A DNA stretch of 32,499 nt from Sedimenticola thiotaurini (GTDB lineage Bacteria > Pseudomonadota > Gammaproteobacteria > Chromatiales > Chromatiaceae): contig VMRY01000054.1 of the NCBI GenBank assembly GCA_007713595.1, positions 1 through 32,499 on the forward strand, read 5' to 3'. Made by a program: the position numbers and the translations under genes. The notes beneath the pieces are model-generated. The model worked only from the letters and a program-made list of their open reading frames with translations, was not told where the DNA came from and searched no databases. Positions 7,458 through 15,678 of the stretch are shown piece by piece (position 1 is the first letter of the stretch; each line of letters starts with the position of its first letter).

Positions 7458-8093
7458 ATGAATAGATTTATACTTTTTTCTCTACTGTGTGCACTCTTTC
7501 TGGCGGGTTGTTCAGAACCAGAAAAACCTACCATCTCCCTCAATCTGGCTATAGAACGGGGGGATATCAATCAGATTGAGCGGCATATCCAATGGCGTAG
7601 TGACATCAATCGGGCAAATAGCGAAGGTGAGACGCCTCTACATCTTGCCGTTAGCCAAGGCAGCTACATCATCGTCAAACTGCTGGTCAATAATGGCGCG
7701 AACATCAACGTACTTGATAAAGTTGGCAACAGCGCACTGACCCGGGCTGTACTAGGCGGTCATACACAGATTACCGAGTACCTGATAACGCAGGGCGCAG
7801 AGCATGACCCAACACAACTACTTCATCATGCCATTAGCGCTGGCGTTACGGATCGGGAGATCATTCCCCTTTTGGTTAAACACGGAGCCCAGATCGATGC
7901 ACAAAACAGCGCCGGACAGACCCCATTAACCGCCGCCATCAGCAAAAACAATCGAGTGCAGGTCAAACTGCTGATACAGAGTGGTGCCGATGTCAGGCTT
8001 GCCAATGGAGCAAACTTGACGCCACTGAGCATTGCACAAAAGTTGGGTAATGGGGATATTGTTCGACTACTTCAGCTTAACGGCGCAGAATAA
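7458..8093 (+). CDS. Ankyrin-repeat lipoprotein
   Basis: 211 residues from ATG 7458. The start is fixed by a lipoprotein signal peptide with lipobox L-A-G-C18 followed by S-E, which predicts outer-membrane sorting by the +2 rule. The mature protein is five to six ankyrin repeats with recognisable G-x-T-P-L-H-x-A and L-L-x-x-G-A-x-I/V signatures (for example G-E-T-P-L-H-L-A and V-N-N-G-A-N-I-N near residues 57-85, G-Q-T-P-L-T-A-A and Q-S-G-A-D-V later). Such repeats bind protein partners in the periplasm; bacterial examples are linked to peroxide resistance or bind toxins and enzymes. Partner unknown. Longer frame to 7386 lacks a sensible N-terminus. Confidence 0.85.
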   Translation: MNRFILFSLLCALFLAGCSEPEKPTISLNLAIERGDINQIERHIQWRSDINRANSEGETPLHLAVSQGSYIIVKLLVNNGANINVLDKVGNSALTRAVLGGHTQITEYLITQGAEHDPTQLLHHAISAGVTDREIIPLLVKHGAQIDAQNSAGQTPLTAAISKNNRVQVKLLIQSGADVRLANGANLTPLSIAQKLGNGDIVRLLQLNGAE

Positions 8094-8230
8094 TCTCCAG
8101 ATAAAATCACCTCACCCCGTGACGAACATCCACACATCTGGTAAGTTTCCGCCTCGACCTGGCCTTCAGGACAGAGTTGAAAACCTTTTTACCCCCGGCC
8201 ACTTGGCCTTGAAACACAGGATTAGCTGCT

Positions 8231-8515
8231 ATGGCATCGACCGTTGAAGAACTTACCATTAACTATTCAGAAGACGGCATAGACGTTGTAAAGGAGTTGG
8301 ACAAGGTCGTGCTGTCCAAGGGTGCCTGGTCGACAGTGATGTTCCGCTATCAAGAGTGGAACCGTAGCAAGGGTGAGTACAGTCCAGACAAATACAGCAT
8401 ACGCCGCTATCAGAAGCGCAATGGTGAATATCTGCCAAAATCAAAGTTCAATATTTCCAGCAAAGCCCAAGCTGAATCAATTATTGAAGCATTGAAAAAA
8501 TGGACCGCAGAATAG
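8231..8515 (+). CDS. Small basic protein, weak PC4-like C-terminus
   Basis: 94 residues, no signal peptide, cytosolic, basic and aromatic in the middle (W-S-T-V-M-F-R-Y-Q-E-W). The C-terminal half (K-Y-S-I-R-R-Y-Q-K-R-N-G-E-Y-L-P-K-S-K-F-N-I-S-S, then helix ending in A-L-K-K-W) follows the strand-strand-helix pattern of PC4/YdbC single-stranded DNA-binding proteins, but the resemblance is weak and done by eye. Its end-to-end neighbour is exonuclease I, convergent across a shared hairpin; that is suggestive only. No strong Shine-Dalgarno precedes the ATG. Confidence 0.6.
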   Translation: MASTVEELTINYSEDGIDVVKELDKVVLSKGAWSTVMFRYQEWNRSKGEYSPDKYSIRRYQKRNGEYLPKSKFNISSKAQAESIIEALKKWTAE

Positions 8516-8530
8516 TCACAAGATGAATAC

Positions 8531-8562
8531 CCAGCCTCTGCCGACTTATTGAATGAGGCTGG
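8531..8562. terminator. Convergent-gene hairpin (8231 gene / sbcB)
   Basis: CCAGCCTC at 8531-8538 pairs with GAGGCTGG at 8555-8562 across a 16-base loop, between two convergent genes. GAAT/ATTC flanks can add pairs with a two-base bulge. No clean U-tract on either strand, so termination efficiency is uncertain. Confidence 0.4.
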
Positions 8563-8570
8563 ATTCAGAA

Positions 8571-10007
8571 TCAAACCAGATTGATCACGGCAGGCCAATC
8601 AGCCAACTCCGACAATATCTGTTTTTTATCTGCTGATAATGCTGGGTCAACCATCAGACGAGCCAGCTCCTGCTGATACATCTTCAGTGTGATACTGCTA
8701 CCGCCATCAACCGCAGTCAGTCGATCAATACGATACTCCTGCCAACGCTCCTTTTCAGGCCCAGAGAGGGTCTCTGGCCAGTTGCGGGCACGATAGCGGA
8801 ATAGCATCTCGGGTAGACGCGGATCGTCAAATGCCAGCGCCATCTCCGCCAAGGCATCAGGCGTAGCCGTCAGAATACGGTTCATTCGATTCCGATCATC
8901 CTTACTGAAAAAATCCCCCGTATAGAGACTTTGATCGGGATCCGTGATGGTTTCAAACTGCTGCCTGCGATGGATGGCCCGTATCTTATCCGCCAGACCC
9001 GCTGCCTGTTTTATCTGTTCGCGATAGGAAAGCGCTTGTGACTGATTAATGGACCAGCGTTCAGCTGCCTGATCTGTCAATGTATTCATCGGAACAACAA
9101 CCGGGCATTTGTTAAGGTGAACCGTTTTAAGCGGTATGCGCTCAACGCCCGGGGGGAGTTGATCGCGGGGAGTAAACAGGCGTGCATGAATCTCCTCCTC
9201 ATCTAACTGAATCAATGGCGTGGGGTCACAGCCAAGATCATAGACAATCACCCCATTGGGATTGGCCGGGTGCTTTGCAAGCGGCATAACCATGGCAATA
9301 CAGCCCTTTTCCGCCGGGTACATGGATGAAACGTGCAGGACCGGTGTCTGCTCTTGCAGATTGAGAAGCTCACCGACTATGCGCTTATTACGCAGTGACA
9401 ACAGATAACTGAACAGGCGGGGCTGATGTTGCTGAATCAGCCTGGCCAACTCAATTGTCGCATACACATCCGACAAAGCGTCATGGGCCGACTGATGGGC
9501 AATGTCGTTAGCACTCGTTAATTCTTCAAGCCTGAAACTGGTTGCCCCATCCTCACGCTTTGGCCAGACAATACCTTCCGGCCTCAGTGCATGGGTAAGT
9601 CTAACCATATCAATAATATCCCAGCGGGAATTGCCATTCTGCCATTCACGTGCATAGGGATCATAGAAATTACGGTAGAAACCAAACCGGGTGAATTCAT
9701 CATCAAACCGGACACTGTTGTAGCCAACCCCACAGGTACCCGGCTGAGCCATCTCCCGATGAATCAGTGCAAAGAATTCAGCTTCATTAACCCCCTGTTC
9801 GAGGGCTTTTTGCGGTGTAATGCCGGTGACAAGACAGGCCTCCGGCTGAGGTAGCAGATCATCAGCAGGCCGACAATAGACAGTTAATGGTTTACCAATA
9901 ACATTCAACTCAGTATCTGTGCGAATACCGGCAAATTGGGCTGCTCGATCTTTCCGGGAGTCAGCCCCCCAGGTCTCATAATCATGCCAGTAAAATGTGA
10001 ATGTCAT
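8571..10007 (-). CDS. sbcB: Exodeoxyribonuclease I
   Basis: 3'-to-5' single-stranded DNA exonuclease acting in mismatch repair and recombination, partner of SSB. 478 residues, close to the E. coli length of 475. The DEDDh catalytic set is visible with a constant offset of six from E. coli numbering: D9 and E11 in H-D-Y-E-T-W-G, D102 in V-R-F-D-D-E, H175 and D180 in A-H-D-A-L-S-D-V-Y-A-T. The F-Y-R-N-F-Y-D-P-Y-A block is also conserved. The C-terminal SH3-like and helical extensions are present by length. Single gene, convergent with the small gene at 8231. No defect seen. Confidence 0.97.
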   Translation of the reverse strand: MTFTFYWHDYETWGADSRKDRAAQFAGIRTDTELNVIGKPLTVYCRPADDLLPQPEACLVTGITPQKALEQGVNEAEFFALIHREMAQPGTCGVGYNSVRFDDEFTRFGFYRNFYDPYAREWQNGNSRWDIIDMVRLTHALRPEGIVWPKREDGATSFRLEELTSANDIAHQSAHDALSDVYATIELARLIQQHQPRLFSYLLSLRNKRIVGELLNLQEQTPVLHVSSMYPAEKGCIAMVMPLAKHPANPNGVIVYDLGCDPTPLIQLDEEEIHARLFTPRDQLPPGVERIPLKTVHLNKCPVVVPMNTLTDQAAERWSINQSQALSYREQIKQAAGLADKIRAIHRRQQFETITDPDQSLYTGDFFSKDDRNRMNRILTATPDALAEMALAFDDPRLPEMLFRYRARNWPETLSGPEKERWQEYRIDRLTAVDGGSSITLKMYQQELARLMVDPALSADKKQILSELADWPAVINLV

Positions 10008-10092
10008 CTGTTGTCCATTTTATTGCTCAACAAGGCAGTGCATTCATTATCTTGAAAGCTTTTAGACCATGTGGCAACCGAAACCGTCTTTT

Positions 10093-10113
10093 AACGTCTT
10101 AGCCCCAGACGTT
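10093..10113. repeat. Short perfect inverted repeat upstream of sbcB
   Basis: AACGTCT / AGACGTT, seven bases each side of a seven-base spacer, about 90 bases upstream of sbcB. The rest of the 10008-10247 gap shows no gene or clear promoter. Could be an operator or a chance palindrome. Confidence 0.2.
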
Positions 10114-10247
10114 CAACTTGGATGAGCGTAAAGCAATTTGGTGTATCTTCAATCAATAGATGGCTGAATGAAAATGCCCTGCTAATCTTGTGATTATGGA
10201 ATAGACAAAAGCGGTTGAGCTACCTGTGACTTGATAAACAGGCGTGT

Positions 10248-10273
10248 AAAAAAATGCCCCGCTAAGCGGGGCA
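10248..10273 (-). terminator. Terminator of the rpsP-rimM-trmD-rplS operon
   Basis: On the minus strand TGCCCCGC/GCGGGGCA form an 8-bp GC-rich stem with a three-base loop, directly followed by seven T. Lies 30 bases after the rplS stop. Textbook intrinsic terminator. Confidence 0.92.
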
Positions 10274-10303
10274 CATTTCGTACAGGGCAAAATCCAGGAA
10301 ATT

Positions 10304-10648
10304 CTAGATCTTCTCGCGGATACGCGCAGCCTTACCGGTACGACCACGCAGGTAGTACAGCTTGGCACGACGTACATCACCGCGACGCTTCACTTCAATC
10401 TCTGCAACCGATGGGCTGTAGGTCTGGAATACACGCTCAACACCTTCGCCATGTGACATCTTGCGAACGGTAAATGATGAGTTCAGACCACGGTTTTTCT
10501 TGGCGATTACTACGCCTTCAAAGGCCTGCAGACGCTCGCGGGTACCTTCGACAACCTTCACCTGTACTACAACGGTGTCACCGGCGCCAAAATCGGGAAC
10601 CTCACGGTTCATCTGCTCGGCTTCAAGTTCCTGAATGATATTGCTCAC
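10304..10648 (-). CDS. rplS: 50S ribosomal protein L19
   Basis: 114 residues; large-subunit protein at the 30S-50S interface. Typical sequence blocks are present: [42 protein letters not shown] and the basic end [24 protein letters not shown] chose the GTG at 10648, which gives the family-typical N-terminus S-N-I-I-Q-E-L-E and has AGGAG upstream. Last gene of the operon, 19 bases after trmD, followed by a strong terminator. Confidence 0.98.
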   Translation of the reverse strand: MSNIIQELEAEQMNREVPDFGAGDTVVVQVKVVEGTRERLQAFEGVVIAKKNRGLNSSFTVRKMSHGEGVERVFQTYSPSVAEIEVKRRGDVRRAKLYYLRGRTGKAARIREKI

Positions 10649-10667
10649 GATCGTATGCTCCTGTATT

Positions 10668-11411
10668 TCAGTCAGCGCTTTTATGCGCTTCAATAAACTC
10701 GTTTAATAAAAATTCTTCTTCCTGGGTCAGGCTGCGCCCTTCCAGAAGATCAGGCCGTCTTTGCCATGTCCTTCCCAGTGACTGCTGAAGTCGCCAGCGG
10801 CGAATCAACTCATGGTTTCCGCCCATAAGGACAGATGGCACCGAATCACCTTCAAAATCCTCAGGTCGTGTGTAATGAGGGCAATCCAGCAGACCATCAG
10901 AAAATGAATCCTGTTCTGCTGAGTCAGCTGCACCCAGCACACCGGGTAGAAGCCGTATTACCGCATCCATCATAACCAGTGCCGGCAACTCACCGCCGCT
11001 CAACACATAATCACCGATTGACCACTCTTCATCTACTGAGCGACTTATCAGTCGTTCATCGATCCCCTCATAGCGTCCCGCCAGTAAAATCAGGCTGCTG
11101 CGTTGAGCGATCTCACTCGCTGCCGCCTGATCAAAACGCCTTCCCTGAGGTGAGAGATAGGCTACCTTGGCATCAGGCGAAACGACTTTTGCCTGTTCGA
11201 TTGCCGCCCGCAGGGGCTCAATCTTCATCACCATTCCGGGACCGCCACCGTAAGGTCTGTCATCCACTGTTCGATGAATGTCAGCCGTATAGTCCCGTGG
11301 ATTCCAGAGGCCTAAAGAGACCTGCCCCTTATCTACTGCACGACCGGTTACGCCTTCACCGATCATTGCCCTGAACATGTCAGGAAAAAGGGTGACCACA
11401 TCAAAACGCAT
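10668..11411 (-). CDS. trmD: tRNA (guanine-N1-)-methyltransferase
   Basis: SPOUT-class enzyme that methylates G37 of tRNAs with SAM, preventing +1 frameshifting. 247 residues from ATG 11411, giving the standard N-terminus [10 protein letters not shown]; the frame extends to 11438 but lacks support. Knot motifs are present: L-S-P-Q-G-R-R-F near 86-93, [10 protein letters not shown] near 111-120, [11 protein letters not shown] near 131-141, and the catalytic aspartate region F-S-D172[11 protein letters not shown]. Third gene of rpsP-rimM-trmD-rplS, as in most gammaproteobacteria. Confidence 0.98.
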   Translation of the reverse strand: MRFDVVTLFPDMFRAMIGEGVTGRAVDKGQVSLGLWNPRDYTADIHRTVDDRPYGGGPGMVMKIEPLRAAIEQAKVVSPDAKVAYLSPQGRRFDQAAASEIAQRSSLILLAGRYEGIDERLISRSVDEEWSIGDYVLSGGELPALVMMDAVIRLLPGVLGAADSAEQDSFSDGLLDCPHYTRPEDFEGDSVPSVLMGGNHELIRRWRLQQSLGRTWQRRPDLLEGRSLTQEEEFLLNEFIEAHKSAD

Positions 11412-11419
11412 GGCACACT

Positions 11420-11941
11420 TCAAAAGTCCGGATCCCAATCTACAGTGATCAGATCACCGTCCAGATCGACCTCTTGAATAACCTGACTGATAAACGGCAG
11501 CAGGCGCACTACCTCGCCCTTAACCACCATCACATCATTTGCGCCGGTCTCAAACAGATAATCAACCCGTCCAAGCTCCACACCAGCCAAGGTAACAACC
11601 CTAAGCCCCTCAAGATCACTCCAATAAAATTCATCAGATGAGATCTCAGGTAACTGATCCCGCTTCACAGCGATATCAGCACCAGCAAGCGCTGCCGCCT
11701 GGTCACGATCATCGACCCCTTCCAGAGAGACAACAATCCCCTTTCCCTGGAGTTTGCCTTGCTTCAGCTTGTACTCTTGCCACTGCCCATCCCGTAATAA
11801 AAACCAGGAGGGGTAGTTTAAAATATTCTCTTTGGGCGAAGTATGGGAGAAGATCTTCATCCACCCACGCACCCCAAACAGACCTGAAACCCGACCCAAC
11901 ACTGCCCAGTCGGTTTCAACCTTATCAGCCGATGAGCTCAT
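11420..11941 (-). CDS. rimM: 16S rRNA processing protein RimM
   Basis: Ribosome maturation factor that binds uS19 during 30S head assembly. 173 residues from ATG 11941 (GGGGAC upstream); six further codons are open to 11959. N-terminal RimM domain begins with [19 protein letters not shown]; the C-terminal PRC-barrel has [12 protein letters not shown] and L-L-P-F-I-S-Q-V-I, ending I-T-V-D-W-D-P-D-F as usual. Eight bases separate it from trmD. Confidence 0.97.
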   Translation of the reverse strand: MSSSADKVETDWAVLGRVSGLFGVRGWMKIFSHTSPKENILNYPSWFLLRDGQWQEYKLKQGKLQGKGIVVSLEGVDDRDQAAALAGADIAVKRDQLPEISSDEFYWSDLEGLRVVTLAGVELGRVDYLFETGANDVMVVKGEVVRLLPFISQVIQEVDLDGDLITVDWDPDF

Positions 11942-12000
11942 ATCAGTCCCCGGCAACAAGTTTGTTCATCCAGCAACACCATATAGGCATCACGGATAAA

Positions 12001-12252
12001 TCAGGCTGCAGCTTTTGCCGCTTCCTTAACCAGCTGAGCCACGCGGTCAGTCGGCTGCGCACCCTGGGAAACCCAATGACTGATGCGGGCCTGATCCAGA
12101 CGCAGGCGCTCTTCGCCGCCGGTTGCGATAGGGTTAAAGAAACCCAGACGCTCGATGTATTTACCATCGCGAGGAGATCTGCTGTCAGCAACTACGATGT
12201 GGTAGAACGGGCGCTTTTTAGCCCCGGTCCGTGATAGACGAATTGTTACCAT
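12001..12252 (-). CDS. rpsP: 30S ribosomal protein S16
   Basis: 83 residues from ATG 12252, giving the conserved start [18 protein letters not shown]. The rest, [22 protein letters not shown], is diagnostic for bS16. The longer reading to 12288 adds a non-homologous extension. First gene of the rpsP-rimM-trmD-rplS operon; the spacer to rimM is 59 bases. Confidence 0.98.
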   Translation of the reverse strand: MVTIRLSRTGAKKRPFYHIVVADSRSPRDGKYIERLGFFNPIATGGEERLRLDQARISHWVSQGAQPTDRVAQLVKEAAKAAA

Positions 12253-12324
12253 TTCCAACCCTTGAATATAAAAAATTCTGCCACGCACAGCCGGCCAACC
12301 AAACCGGCCGGAGTGAAACGGGGC

Positions 12325-12352
12325 ATTCTACTCGTTTTAGAGGAAAAGTGAA
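12325..12352 (-). promoter_or_regulatory. Candidate sigma-70 promoter of the rpsP operon
   Basis: On the minus strand TTCACT, 16 bases, TAGAAT, about 70 bases upstream of rpsP. Four of six bases match at -35 and five of six at -10. Between it and rpsP lies a CCGGCC / GGCCGG six-bp inverted repeat with a nine-base loop. Eye-based, moderate support. Confidence 0.4.
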
Positions 12353-12381
12353 GTGTTTTTCTTACCTAAAAACCAACAATC

Positions 12382-12406
12382 GCCCGCCTGGGAAAACCAG
12401 CCGGGC
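12382..12406 (-). terminator. Terminator-like hairpin after ffh
   Basis: GCCCGCCTGG and CCAGCCGGGC pair over ten positions with one internal C-C mismatch and a five-base loop, 11 bases past the ffh stop on the minus strand. A TTTTT run follows only after eight further bases, so it is an imperfect intrinsic terminator. Confidence 0.5.
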
Positions 12407-12417
12407 ATCCTGGCAAA

Positions 12418-13815
12418 TCAGAACGGGAATCCTCCTCCCGGAGGCATTCCACCTGGCGGCATACCGCCGCCCGGACCCATTTTTGACTTGAGTCCCCGCA
12501 TCATCTTGGCCATTCCACCACCTTTCATTTTTTTCATCATTTTTTGCATCTGGGTGAATTGTTTAAGCATTTTATTCACCTCTTGCACCTGCGTACCTGA
12601 GCCCAGCGCAATGCGACGTTTTCTCGAGCCCTTGATAAGATTGGGAAAGCGTCTCTCCTGTGCAGTCATGGAGTTGATAATGGCAATTGTCCGTATCAAC
12701 TCCTTGTCGTTCACCTGATTCTTGACGTGATCCGGAATTTTGCCCATCCCAGGTAACTTATCCATGAGTGAGTTCAACCCACCCATCTTGGACATCTGCT
12801 CCATCTGATCCCGAAAATCTTCCAGGTCAAAGCCCTGACCTTTATGTAATTTCTTGGCCAGCTTTTCAGCCTTGACCTGGTCCACCTTCCCCTGCACCTC
12901 TTCAACAAGGGAGAGTACATCACCCATACCAAGAATGCGGGAGGCCATGCGTTCCGGATGAAACGGCTCAAGTGCCGTAGTCTTCTCACCGACACCGAGA
13001 AATTTGATCGGCTTGCCTGTAATCTGGCGGATAGAGAGCGCCGCACCACCCCGGGCATCACCATCCGTCTTGGTCAGAATGACACCCGTCAGCGGTAAGG
13101 CATCATCAAATGCCTTGGCGGTATTCGCCGCATCCTGACCTGTCATGCTGTCAACAACAAACAGGGTTTCAACAGGAGAGATACCCGCATGCAGCTGCTT
13201 GATCTCATCCATCAGCGCCTCGTCCACATGCAGACGACCGGCGGTATCAACAATCAACACATCGACAAATTGTCTTCGTGCTTGATCCAGCGCTGCCTTG
13301 GCAATCGCCAACGGCTTTTGCAGCGTGGTACTGGGGAAGAATTGTGCGTCTACCTCCGCTGCCAGCGTCTTCAACTGCTCAATTGCGGCAGGCCGATAGA
13401 TATCACAGCTCACCACCATGACCGATTTTTTCTGACTCTCTTTCAGCCATCGAGCCAGCTTGGCCACGCTGGTAGTCTTACCAGAACCCTGCAGGCCTGC
13501 CATCAGAATCACAGCCGGTGGCTGAGCCGCCAGGTTCAACTGGGCATTGGCCTGCCCCATAACCCTAATCAGTTCGTCATTAACGATCTTGATCAGTACC
13601 TGTCCGGGTGTGAGGCTGCGCATCACCTCTTCACCAAGCGACTTGGCTTTTACCTGATCGACGAAATCACGAACAACCGGAAGCGCGACATCCGCCTCCA
13701 GCAGGGCCATACGGATCTCCCGCATGGTCTCCTTGATATTCTCCTCGGTCAGCCGACCCTGTCCACGCAGCTTGTCGAGGACGTCACCTAATCGGTCTGT
13801 CAGATTGTCAAACAT
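12418..13815 (-). CDS. ffh: Signal recognition particle protein Ffh
   Basis: GTPase of the bacterial SRP; binds 4.5S RNA and signal sequences of nascent membrane proteins and docks to FtsY. 465 residues from ATG 13815 (M-F-D-N-L-T-D-R-L), the standard start. NG domain: G-L-Q-G-S-G-K-T at 107-114, D-T-A-G-R-L near 190, T-K-T-D-G-D-A-R-G-G near 248-257. The M domain is methionine-rich with the 4.5S-binding S-x-x-x-R-R-I-A-x-G-S-G motif. The C-terminal tail is a low-complexity run of G, P and M (G-G-M-P-P-G repeats) ending F-P-F, a common but variable extension. Divergent from the CcsA-like gene. Confidence 0.98.
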   Translation of the reverse strand: MFDNLTDRLGDVLDKLRGQGRLTEENIKETMREIRMALLEADVALPVVRDFVDQVKAKSLGEEVMRSLTPGQVLIKIVNDELIRVMGQANAQLNLAAQPPAVILMAGLQGSGKTTSVAKLARWLKESQKKSVMVVSCDIYRPAAIEQLKTLAAEVDAQFFPSTTLQKPLAIAKAALDQARRQFVDVLIVDTAGRLHVDEALMDEIKQLHAGISPVETLFVVDSMTGQDAANTAKAFDDALPLTGVILTKTDGDARGGAALSIRQITGKPIKFLGVGEKTTALEPFHPERMASRILGMGDVLSLVEEVQGKVDQVKAEKLAKKLHKGQGFDLEDFRDQMEQMSKMGGLNSLMDKLPGMGKIPDHVKNQVNDKELIRTIAIINSMTAQERRFPNLIKGSRKRRIALGSGTQVQEVNKMLKQFTQMQKMMKKMKGGGMAKMMRGLKSKMGPGGGMPPGGMPPGGGFPF

Positions 13816-13999
13816 GCCTAAACTAAACCTCTCAAGATAATTTTCCCGCATTATATATGGAAACAGGATTCCACGCGCCCTTGATCGGGATAATACTCAT
13901 TTAGCGCAAAATCTTCTGATTAGGGCCTGTGAGAACAGATCATGCAACTCACGGCTCAAATCACAATCCAAATCCAGCACATACTGTAAAAACATCTGA

Positions 14000-14036
14000 T
14001 CCTGACCATGACACTGACGTTTCGGGCTGGTCAGGA
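14000..14036 (+). promoter_or_regulatory. Inverted repeat covering the leader ribosome-binding site of ypjD
   Basis: TCCTGACCA at 14000-14008 and TGGTCAGGA at 14028-14036 are perfect 9-base complements with a 19-base loop. The 3' arm contains AGGA, part of the purine-rich stretch ahead of the leader ATG at 14048, so folding could hide it. The remaining 13852-13999 gap shows nothing else I can name. Confidence 0.35.
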
Positions 14037-14047
14037 GTAGGGTATCT

Positions 14048-14071
14048 ATGCGATTATTCCGCCTAATATGA
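14048..14071 (+). CDS. Possible seven-residue leader peptide overlapping ypjD start
   Basis: ATG followed by codons for R-L-F-R-L-I and a TGA that overlaps the downstream start as ATGA (14068-14071). The leader ATG has a purine-rich upstream stretch (AGGAGTAGGG), whereas the downstream ATG has none. Translation of the mini-frame could reinitiate on the membrane protein gene. Could also be chance. Confidence 0.3.
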   Translation: MRLFRLI

Positions 14072-14877
14072 ACCATACTGTCGTCGCGTTTTTAGCCATC
14101 ATCTGTTACCTGGGTAGCGGGATTATCATTGCACTGCGTCTCTTTTCTGATCGAGCAGGAAAGAGGCTGCCGCGCTTCGCTGGCATACTCATTGGAATGG
14201 TCGGTGTTGTCATTCATGCTGTCTTGCTCTACCAAAGAATGAACACAGATGGGGGCATAAATCTTAGTTTCTTCGGCGCCTCGTCTCTCATTGCCTGGAC
14301 CATCATGCTGCTTCTGCTGCTCTCGGCGATCACCAAACCGGTGGAGAATCTGGGCATCACTCTGCTTCCACTCGCTGCGCTGACTATAGTGCTGGAGATG
14401 CATTTCCCTGCCAACCATATTCTGGCAGCTGATTCACCCTGGACCCTGCGCATTCATGTGATCATTTCTCTACTCGCGTACAGCCTTCTGGCCATGGCCA
14501 GCGTCCAGGCCATTCTACTGGCGATCCAGGATTATCAGCTACGCCATCGCCATCCAGGGGGATTTATCCGTGCCCTGCCCCCACTGCAGACCATGGAAGC
14601 ACTGCTGTTTGAGATGATTGGCCTTGGTTTTGGCCTGCTTTCCGTAGCACTACTGAGTGGCTTTATCTTTCTGGAAAACCTGTTTACCCAGCACCTGGTA
14701 CACAAGACACTGCTCTCTATTGCCGCCTGGCTGGTATTTGGCATATTACTGTGGGGCCGACATAGATTTGGGTGGCGTGGGCAGAAAGCCCTGGCATGGA
14801 CCCTGTCAGGATTTGTGGTGCTGATGCTGGCTTACTTTGGCAGCAAGTTTGTGTTGGAATTGGTACTGAATATCTGA
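14068..14877 (+). CDS. ypjD: CcsA-domain membrane protein (YpjD-like)
   Basis: 269 residues with about eight membrane helices. It matches the cytochrome c assembly (CcsA/CcmC-type) domain found in E. coli YpjD, which is also adjacent to ffh in many gammaproteobacteria. Candidate conserved residues are H50, the P-W-T-L-R-I-H130 loop with the following L-L-A-Y-S-L helix, and the H in L-V-H-K-T-L-L-S. The family name comes from haem-handling homologues, but for YpjD itself haem transport is not established. The ATG at 14068 overlaps a short upstream frame and lacks a clear Shine-Dalgarno. Convergent with fliT, 36 bases apart. Confidence 0.9.
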   Translation: MNHTVVAFLAIICYLGSGIIIALRLFSDRAGKRLPRFAGILIGMVGVVIHAVLLYQRMNTDGGINLSFFGASSLIAWTIMLLLLLSAITKPVENLGITLLPLAALTIVLEMHFPANHILAADSPWTLRIHVIISLLAYSLLAMASVQAILLAIQDYQLRHRHPGGFIRALPPLQTMEALLFEMIGLGFGLLSVALLSGFIFLENLFTQHLVHKTLLSIAAWLVFGILLWGRHRFGWRGQKALAWTLSGFVVLMLAYFGSKFVLELVLNI

Positions 14878-14913
14878 GTATTTGCAAGGTCAATCAGACA
14901 GGAGAGGAAACCT

Positions 14914-15213
14914 TTAACTGCGCGAGGCCGCATTGTAAGCCTTGGTGGCCTGACGCCCCTGATTTAGCTTACCCAAAACAGTACCTATCTCTTTCTGCTG
15001 AGCAGAAGCTAAATGCATTAACTGCTTATCAAAATCCAGGATGACTTTAATCTGTTCAGCCGTTTCACTCTGGTTAATATTCTGCACATCGAGCGGGAAT
15101 ATTTTTTCCATCAGTTGTAGGCGTTGCTGTTGTAACTCCCCAACCTGATCCCACTCGCCTTTTTCGGCTAGCAGTAGCATTTCCTGACTGAGTTTTAGGA
15201 GTTCCGCCATCAT
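14914..15213 (-). CDS. fliT: Flagellar protein FliT-like
   Basis: 99 residues, all-helical, cytosolic. Position directly after fliS and the pattern W-D-Q-V-G-E-L-Q-Q-Q-R-L-Q-L-M-E-K fit FliT, the export chaperone for the cap protein FliD, which in enterics also binds FlhDC. The sequence is very divergent across bacteria, so the call leans on context. It starts two bases after the fliS stop with ATGATG. Last gene of the flagellar run; in many Pseudomonas-type clusters fleQ follows fliS/fliT, but here a convergent CcsA-like gene follows. Confidence 0.8.
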   Translation of the reverse strand: MMAELLKLSQEMLLLAEKGEWDQVGELQQQRLQLMEKIFPLDVQNINQSETAEQIKVILDFDKQLMHLASAQQKEIGTVLGKLNQGRQATKAYNAASRS

Positions 15214-15215
15214 AT

Positions 15216-15638
15216 TTATATTGCGGTCTTTCTGCTTTCAGTATCCAACTGCGATGGAATAACATCCCAGGCCGACTTCACCTCCAACAGCAGCGATGAC
15301 ACCTCATCAAGGATCGATGGATCATTCTGGGCGCCCGATTCACCTAATCGCCGAACCATGTAGTCGTACAGATCATCCAGATTTCTGGACAATTCTCCGC
15401 CAGCTTCCATGTCAAGACTGCTTTGCAATCCACTGATAATGGAGATCGCCCAACTGATAAACCGACCTTTATCTGCCGGCTCATTGCGCAACATATGGCC
15501 CTTGGCAGCCGCAATTTTATCCAGAGCACCTTCCATTAACATTTGCACAAGTCGATGGGGTGTTGCGCTTTCAACTCCCGAGGAGACACTAACACTTTTG
15601 TAGTGTGAGAGTGCACTCTTCATTCGCGATTTCACCAT
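15216..15638 (-). CDS. fliS: Flagellin export chaperone FliS
   Basis: 140 residues; cytosolic chaperone that clamps the C-terminal helix of flagellin before export. Recognised by Y-K-S-V-S-V, T-P-H-R-L-V-Q-M-L-M-E-G-A-L-D-K-I-A-A-A-K, K-G-R-F-I-S-W-A-I-S-I-I-S-G-L, and the L-Y-D-Y-M-V-R-R-L block. GAGGAG precedes the ATG at 15638; an alternative ATG lies five codons in. Between fliD (40 bases upstream) and fliT, the usual order. Confidence 0.95.
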   Translation of the reverse strand: MVKSRMKSALSHYKSVSVSSGVESATPHRLVQMLMEGALDKIAAAKGHMLRNEPADKGRFISWAISIISGLQSSLDMEAGGELSRNLDDLYDYMVRRLGESGAQNDPSILDEVSSLLLEVKSAWDVIPSQLDTESRKTAI

Positions 15639-15678
15639 ATTCTACTCCTCGCCATCGAGATTATTCAATTATGTAAAA

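Noticed and set aside
9591-9854. Plus-strand frame inside sbcB
   Set aside because: Antisense shadow of the exonuclease catalytic region.
13189-13791. Plus-strand frame of 200 codons within ffh
   Set aside because: Lies fully opposite a well-conserved housekeeping gene; shadow frame.
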